Assembly (NCBI GenBank): GCA_030066905.1
Contig: JASJAR010000032.1
Coordinates: 1 to 36,839 of the forward strand
DNA: 36,839 nt
Direction of reading: 5' to 3'
From: Paracoccaceae bacterium
Lineage (GTDB): Bacteria > Pseudomonadota > Alphaproteobacteria > Rhodobacterales > Rhodobacteraceae
Positions within the stretch are counted from its first letter, which is position 1; the number at the start of each line of letters is the position of its first letter. The notes beneath the pieces are model-generated. The model made no database searches. It saw only the letters and a list, made by a program, of their open reading frames with translations, and was not told where the DNA came from. Below are positions 34,145 through 36,839 of this stretch, in pieces. The position numbers and the translations under genes are program-made.

Positions 34145-36013
34145 ATGAGCACACCCGCCGACAATCCGGCCGACCCGTTCAAGAAGGCGCTCGCCGAGGC
34201 GACGAAGGTTCTTGCCGACGATCCGGAGCTGTCGGTCAGCTACACCGTCGACCCGCCCGGCGTCTCCGGCGACCAGATGCGTCTGCCCCAGGTCACCAGG
34301 AGAATGACCCGCGACGAGGTGATGCTCGCCCGTGGCACGGCGGATGCCTATGCGCTGCGTCACAAGTACCACGATCCGGCGACCTACAACCGCTACGCGC
34401 CTTCGGGCCAGATGGCCCGGGAGCTCTACGACGCGATGGAAACCGCCCGCTGCGAGGCGGTGGGCGCGCGGACGATGCCCGGAACCGCCGGCAATATCGA
34501 CGCCAAGATCGCCTCCGAAGCGCTGCGGAAGGGTTACGGCCAGATCACCGATGCGACCGAGGCACCGCTTGCGGTCGCGGCGGGCTATCTCATCCGCAAC
34601 CTCGCCACCGGGCGCGATCTGCCGGAGGGGGCGGCCAATGTGCTCGACCTCTGGCGGGGGTTCATGGAAGCGCAGGCCGGCGACACCCTCGGCGGGCTCG
34701 AAGACACGCTCGCCGACCAGGCCGCTTTCGCGAAGTTCGCCCGGCAGATGATCGACGACCTCGGCTACGGCGACCAGCTTGGCGACGACCCCGACGACGA
34801 GGGCAGCGACGAGGCCGAAGGCGAGGAGGCCCCCGAGGACGAGCCCGAGACCCAAGGCGAGGACAGCGACCAGTCCGACGACACCGAAGCCGCCCCCGAC
34901 CAGAGCCAGGAGGCCCAGGACGACGCGGTCGAGGCCACGGTCTCGATGGACGATCTTGCCGATCAGGAGATGGGCGACGAGGCGGAACTCCCCGAAGGCG
35001 AGGCCCCGCTCGAGCCGCCCCCGCCCCCGCCGGTTTCGGAGGCCGACCCGAACTACGAGGTCTATACCACCGATTTCGATGAGGAAATCCGCGCCGAAGA
35101 CCTCGCCGAACAGGCCGAGCTCGAACGCCTGCGCGCCTATCTCGACCAGCAGCTCGAACCCCTGAAGGGCGCGGTCTCACGGCTTGCCAACAAGCTCCAG
35201 CGGCGGCTTCAGGCGCAGCAGAACCGGTCCTGGGAGTTCGACCGGGAGGAAGGCATTCTCGACGCGGGCCGGCTCGCCCGGGTGGTGGCGAACCCCACCA
35301 CGCCGCTCTCGTTCAAGGTCGAGAAGGACACCGAGTTCCGCGACACCTGTGTGACGCTTCTGCTCGACAATTCGGGCTCGATGCGGGGCCGGCCGATCTC
35401 CATCGCCGCGATTTCGGCCGACGTCCTCGCCCGCACCCTTGAGCGCTGCCAGGTGAAGGTCGAAATCCTCGGCTTCACCACCCGCGCCTGGAAGGGCGGG
35501 CAGGCGCGCGAGGCCTGGCTCCATGCCGGCAGGCCGCAGGTGCCGGGGCGGCTCAACGACCTTCGCCACATCGTCTACAAATCCGCCGACGCGCCGTGGC
35601 GACGGGCGCGCGAGAACCTCGGGCTGATGATGAAAGAGGGGCTTTTGAAGGAAAATATCGACGGCGAAGCCCTCGAATGGGCGCACCGGCGCATTGCAGG
35701 TCGGCCCGAAGCCCGCAAGGTGCTGATGGTCATCTCCGACGGTGCACCGGTCGATGACTCGACCCTCTCGGTCAACCCCGCCAACTACCTCGAAAAACAC
35801 CTCCGCGACGTGATCGCCATGGTCGAACGGCGCAAACAGGTCGAACTCATCGCCATCGGCATCGGCCATGACGTGACGCGCTATTACGACCGGGCGGTGA
35901 CGATCACGGATGTCGAACAGCTCGCCGGGGCCATGACCGAGCAGCTCGCCGCCCTTTTCGACAGCGACCCCCGCGCCCGCGCCCGGGTGATGGGCCTCAA
36001 GCGCGCCTCATGA
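34145..36013 (+). CDS. cobT: Cobaltochelatase subunit CobT
   Basis: CobT is the VWA-domain subunit of the aerobic cobaltochelatase and forms a chaperone-like ring complex with CobS. The N-terminal helical domain (about 1-215) is followed by a long acidic linker (about 218-330, many Asp and Glu runs and a Pro-rich PPPPPP stretch) and the C-terminal von Willebrand A domain with the metal-ion site DNSGSM at 408-413, then [13 protein letters not shown] and [15 protein letters not shown]. At 622 residues it has the normal length. Its stop overlaps the start of the following aminopeptidase gene (ATGA). cobN is not in the window. Confidence 0.97.
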   Translation: MSTPADNPADPFKKALAEATKVLADDPELSVSYTVDPPGVSGDQMRLPQVTRRMTRDEVMLARGTADAYALRHKYHDPATYNRYAPSGQMARELYDAMETARCEAVGARTMPGTAGNIDAKIASEALRKGYGQITDATEAPLAVAAGYLIRNLATGRDLPEGAANVLDLWRGFMEAQAGDTLGGLEDTLADQAAFAKFARQMIDDLGYGDQLGDDPDDEGSDEAEGEEAPEDEPETQGEDSDQSDDTEAAPDQSQEAQDDAVEATVSMDDLADQEMGDEAELPEGEAPLEPPPPPPVSEADPNYEVYTTDFDEEIRAEDLAEQAELERLRAYLDQQLEPLKGAVSRLANKLQRRLQAQQNRSWEFDREEGILDAGRLARVVANPTTPLSFKVEKDTEFRDTCVTLLLDNSGSMRGRPISIAAISADVLARTLERCQVKVEILGFTTRAWKGGQAREAWLHAGRPQVPGRLNDLRHIVYKSADAPWRRARENLGLMMKEGLLKENIDGEALEWAHRRIAGRPEARKVLMVISDGAPVDDSTLSVNPANYLEKHLRDVIAMVERRKQVELIAIGIGHDVTRYYDRAVTITDVEQLAGAMTEQLAALFDSDPRARARVMGLKRAS

Positions 36014-36839
36014 GCTTTCAGAGCTTCGAGGCGACGACCCGGCCCGAAGACGGCCCGCCCCGGCTGGCACGGCTCCGCGCAAAGATGGCCGAAGTTGGGG
36101 TCGAGGCCGTCCTCGTCCCCCGGGCGGATGCGCATCAAGGAGAATACGTCGCCCCCTGCGACGAGCGGCTCGCCTGGCTCACGGGGTTCACCGGGTCGGC
36201 CGGGTTTGCCGCGGTGACGGCGCAGGAGGCGGCGCTCTTCGTCGACGGGCGTTACACCGTGCAGGCGCGCAATCAGGTCGACACCGACCATTTCACCCCC
36301 GTCCCCTGGCCGAAAACAAAGCTCGCCGACTGGCTGAAAGCGCGCCTCGGAGAGGGGGCGAAGGTCGGTTTCGACCCCTGGCTTCACACCGTCGAGGCGA
36401 CAAAGACCCTCGGCGACGACCTCGAAGCGGCGGGGATCGAGCCATTCCCGGGCGACAATCTCATCGACGCGATCTGGGAGGACCGCCCGGCGCGGCCCGC
36501 CGCGCCGCTGACAATCTACCCCGCCGCGCTCGCCGGGGCGACGGCGACCGAAAAGATCGCAGGCGTTGCCGAAACGCTCGAAAGGGCGGGGCAATCGGCG
36601 GCCGTTCTGACCCTGCCCGACAGCATCGCCTGGCTCTTGAACATCCGGGGCGGCGACATCCCCCGTATCCCCATCGCCCATGCCTTCGCTCTCGTTCACG
36701 CCACGGGGGCGGTCGATCTTTTCACCGATGCCGCCGTCGATGAGGCGGTGCGGGTCCATCTCGGCCCGGCGGTGACGCTCCACCCCTATGCCGGGCTCCT
36801 CGACCGGTTCGAAACGCTCGCGGGCAAGGTCCGGGTGGA
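36010..36839 (+). CDS. X-Pro aminopeptidase (aminopeptidase P family), 3' end outside window
   Basis: The frame opens with ATG at 36010, overlapping the cobT stop by 4 bases, and stays open to the window edge (276 residues seen). The visible part contains two creatinase-type N-terminal domains: [27 protein letters not shown] and [15 protein letters not shown] are hallmarks of the long form of aminopeptidase P (about 600 residues), and [17 protein letters not shown] marks the second N-terminal domain. The catalytic M24 metallopeptidase domain must lie beyond the edge. Such enzymes remove an N-terminal residue that precedes proline. The overlap shows translational coupling to cobT, though no functional link is known to me. 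Confidence 0.9.
   Translation, partial: MSFQSFEATTRPEDGPPRLARLRAKMAEVGVEAVLVPRADAHQGEYVAPCDERLAWLTGFTGSAGFAAVTAQEAALFVDGRYTVQARNQVDTDHFTPVPWPKTKLADWLKARLGEGAKVGFDPWLHTVEATKTLGDDLEAAGIEPFPGDNLIDAIWEDRPARPAAPLTIYPAALAGATATEKIAGVAETLERAGQSAAVLTLPDSIAWLLNIRGGDIPRIPIAHAFALVHATGAVDLFTDAAVDEAVRVHLGPAVTLHPYAGLLDRFETLAGKVRV

Noticed and set aside
1..36839. tRNA, rRNA, CRISPR array, insertion sequence or prophage genes
   Set aside because: I looked for cloverleaf ends, regular spacer repeats, transposase and integrase motifs and saw none.

Overview
The window reads as a continuous piece of a high-GC alphaproteobacterial chromosome, most likely a member of Rhodobacterales (Rhodobacteraceae/Roseobacter type). 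The grounds are the gene content (DUF3422 protein, two-subunit PntAB, BolA and DnaJ next to CobS/CobT aerobic cobaltochelatase genes, DUF2256 next to a photolyase, malate synthase G with a GlcG/HbpS protein), the strongly GC-biased third codon positions, and dispersed palindromic intergenic repeats of a kind I recognise from alphaproteobacterial genomes. I see no tRNA, rRNA, CRISPR array, transposase, integrase or phage gene; this is core or near-core chromosome with some lineage-specific small genes.

Layout. 20-5946 (+): an alpha-alpha toroid protein translationally coupled to an AlkD-like DNA alkylation repair protein, molybdenum cofactor gene moaA, a DUF3422 membrane protein, an M20D amidohydrolase and a secreted four-EF-hand protein. 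6004-9667 (-): pntB and pntA (proton-translocating transhydrogenase) and an ICMT-like methyltransferase. 9780-10079 (+): a small secreted charged protein. 10232-15383 (-): a run of six genes transcribed from malate synthase G (glcB) through a GlcG/HbpS protein, a class I glutamine amidotransferase-type hydrolase, a small basic protein, a HemG-like flavodoxin and a D-lyxose isomerase family protein. 15525-16860: a 151-residue polyanionic protein without any basic residue, divergent from a LuxR-type autoinducer-binding regulator that has no synthase gene nearby. 17062-18775 (-): photolyase followed by a 59-residue DUF2256 zinc-ribbon-like gene. 18891-22478 (+): aminopeptidase N and an acyltransferase. 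23052-23678 (-): a lytic transglycosylase-like lipoprotein. 23899-27229 (+): gatB and three tandem DUF4177 genes. 27230-36839: bolA (-), dnaJ (+), a chemoreceptor (+), a Sel1-like protein (-), a Tat-exported MsrB (-), cobS (+), a secreted hypothetical (-), cobT (+) and the start of an X-Pro aminopeptidase (+) that runs off the window.

How the genes fit together. Most are metabolism and maintenance: molybdenum cofactor and cobalamin synthesis, NADPH supply by transhydrogenase, the glyoxylate shunt, amidotransferase-dependent tRNA charging, DNA repair (alkylation and light repair) and peptide turnover. The most unusual unit is the LuxR regulator with its divergent acidic protein at 15525-16860, with nested dyads in the shared promoter region. 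A perfect 16-bp palindrome sits in the spacer of a plausible glcB promoter. Five copies of a 73-75 bp two-hairpin repeat, at least two of them inside larger homologous blocks of about 180 bp, occupy the gaps downstream of luxR, the acyltransferase (two copies), gatB and cobS.
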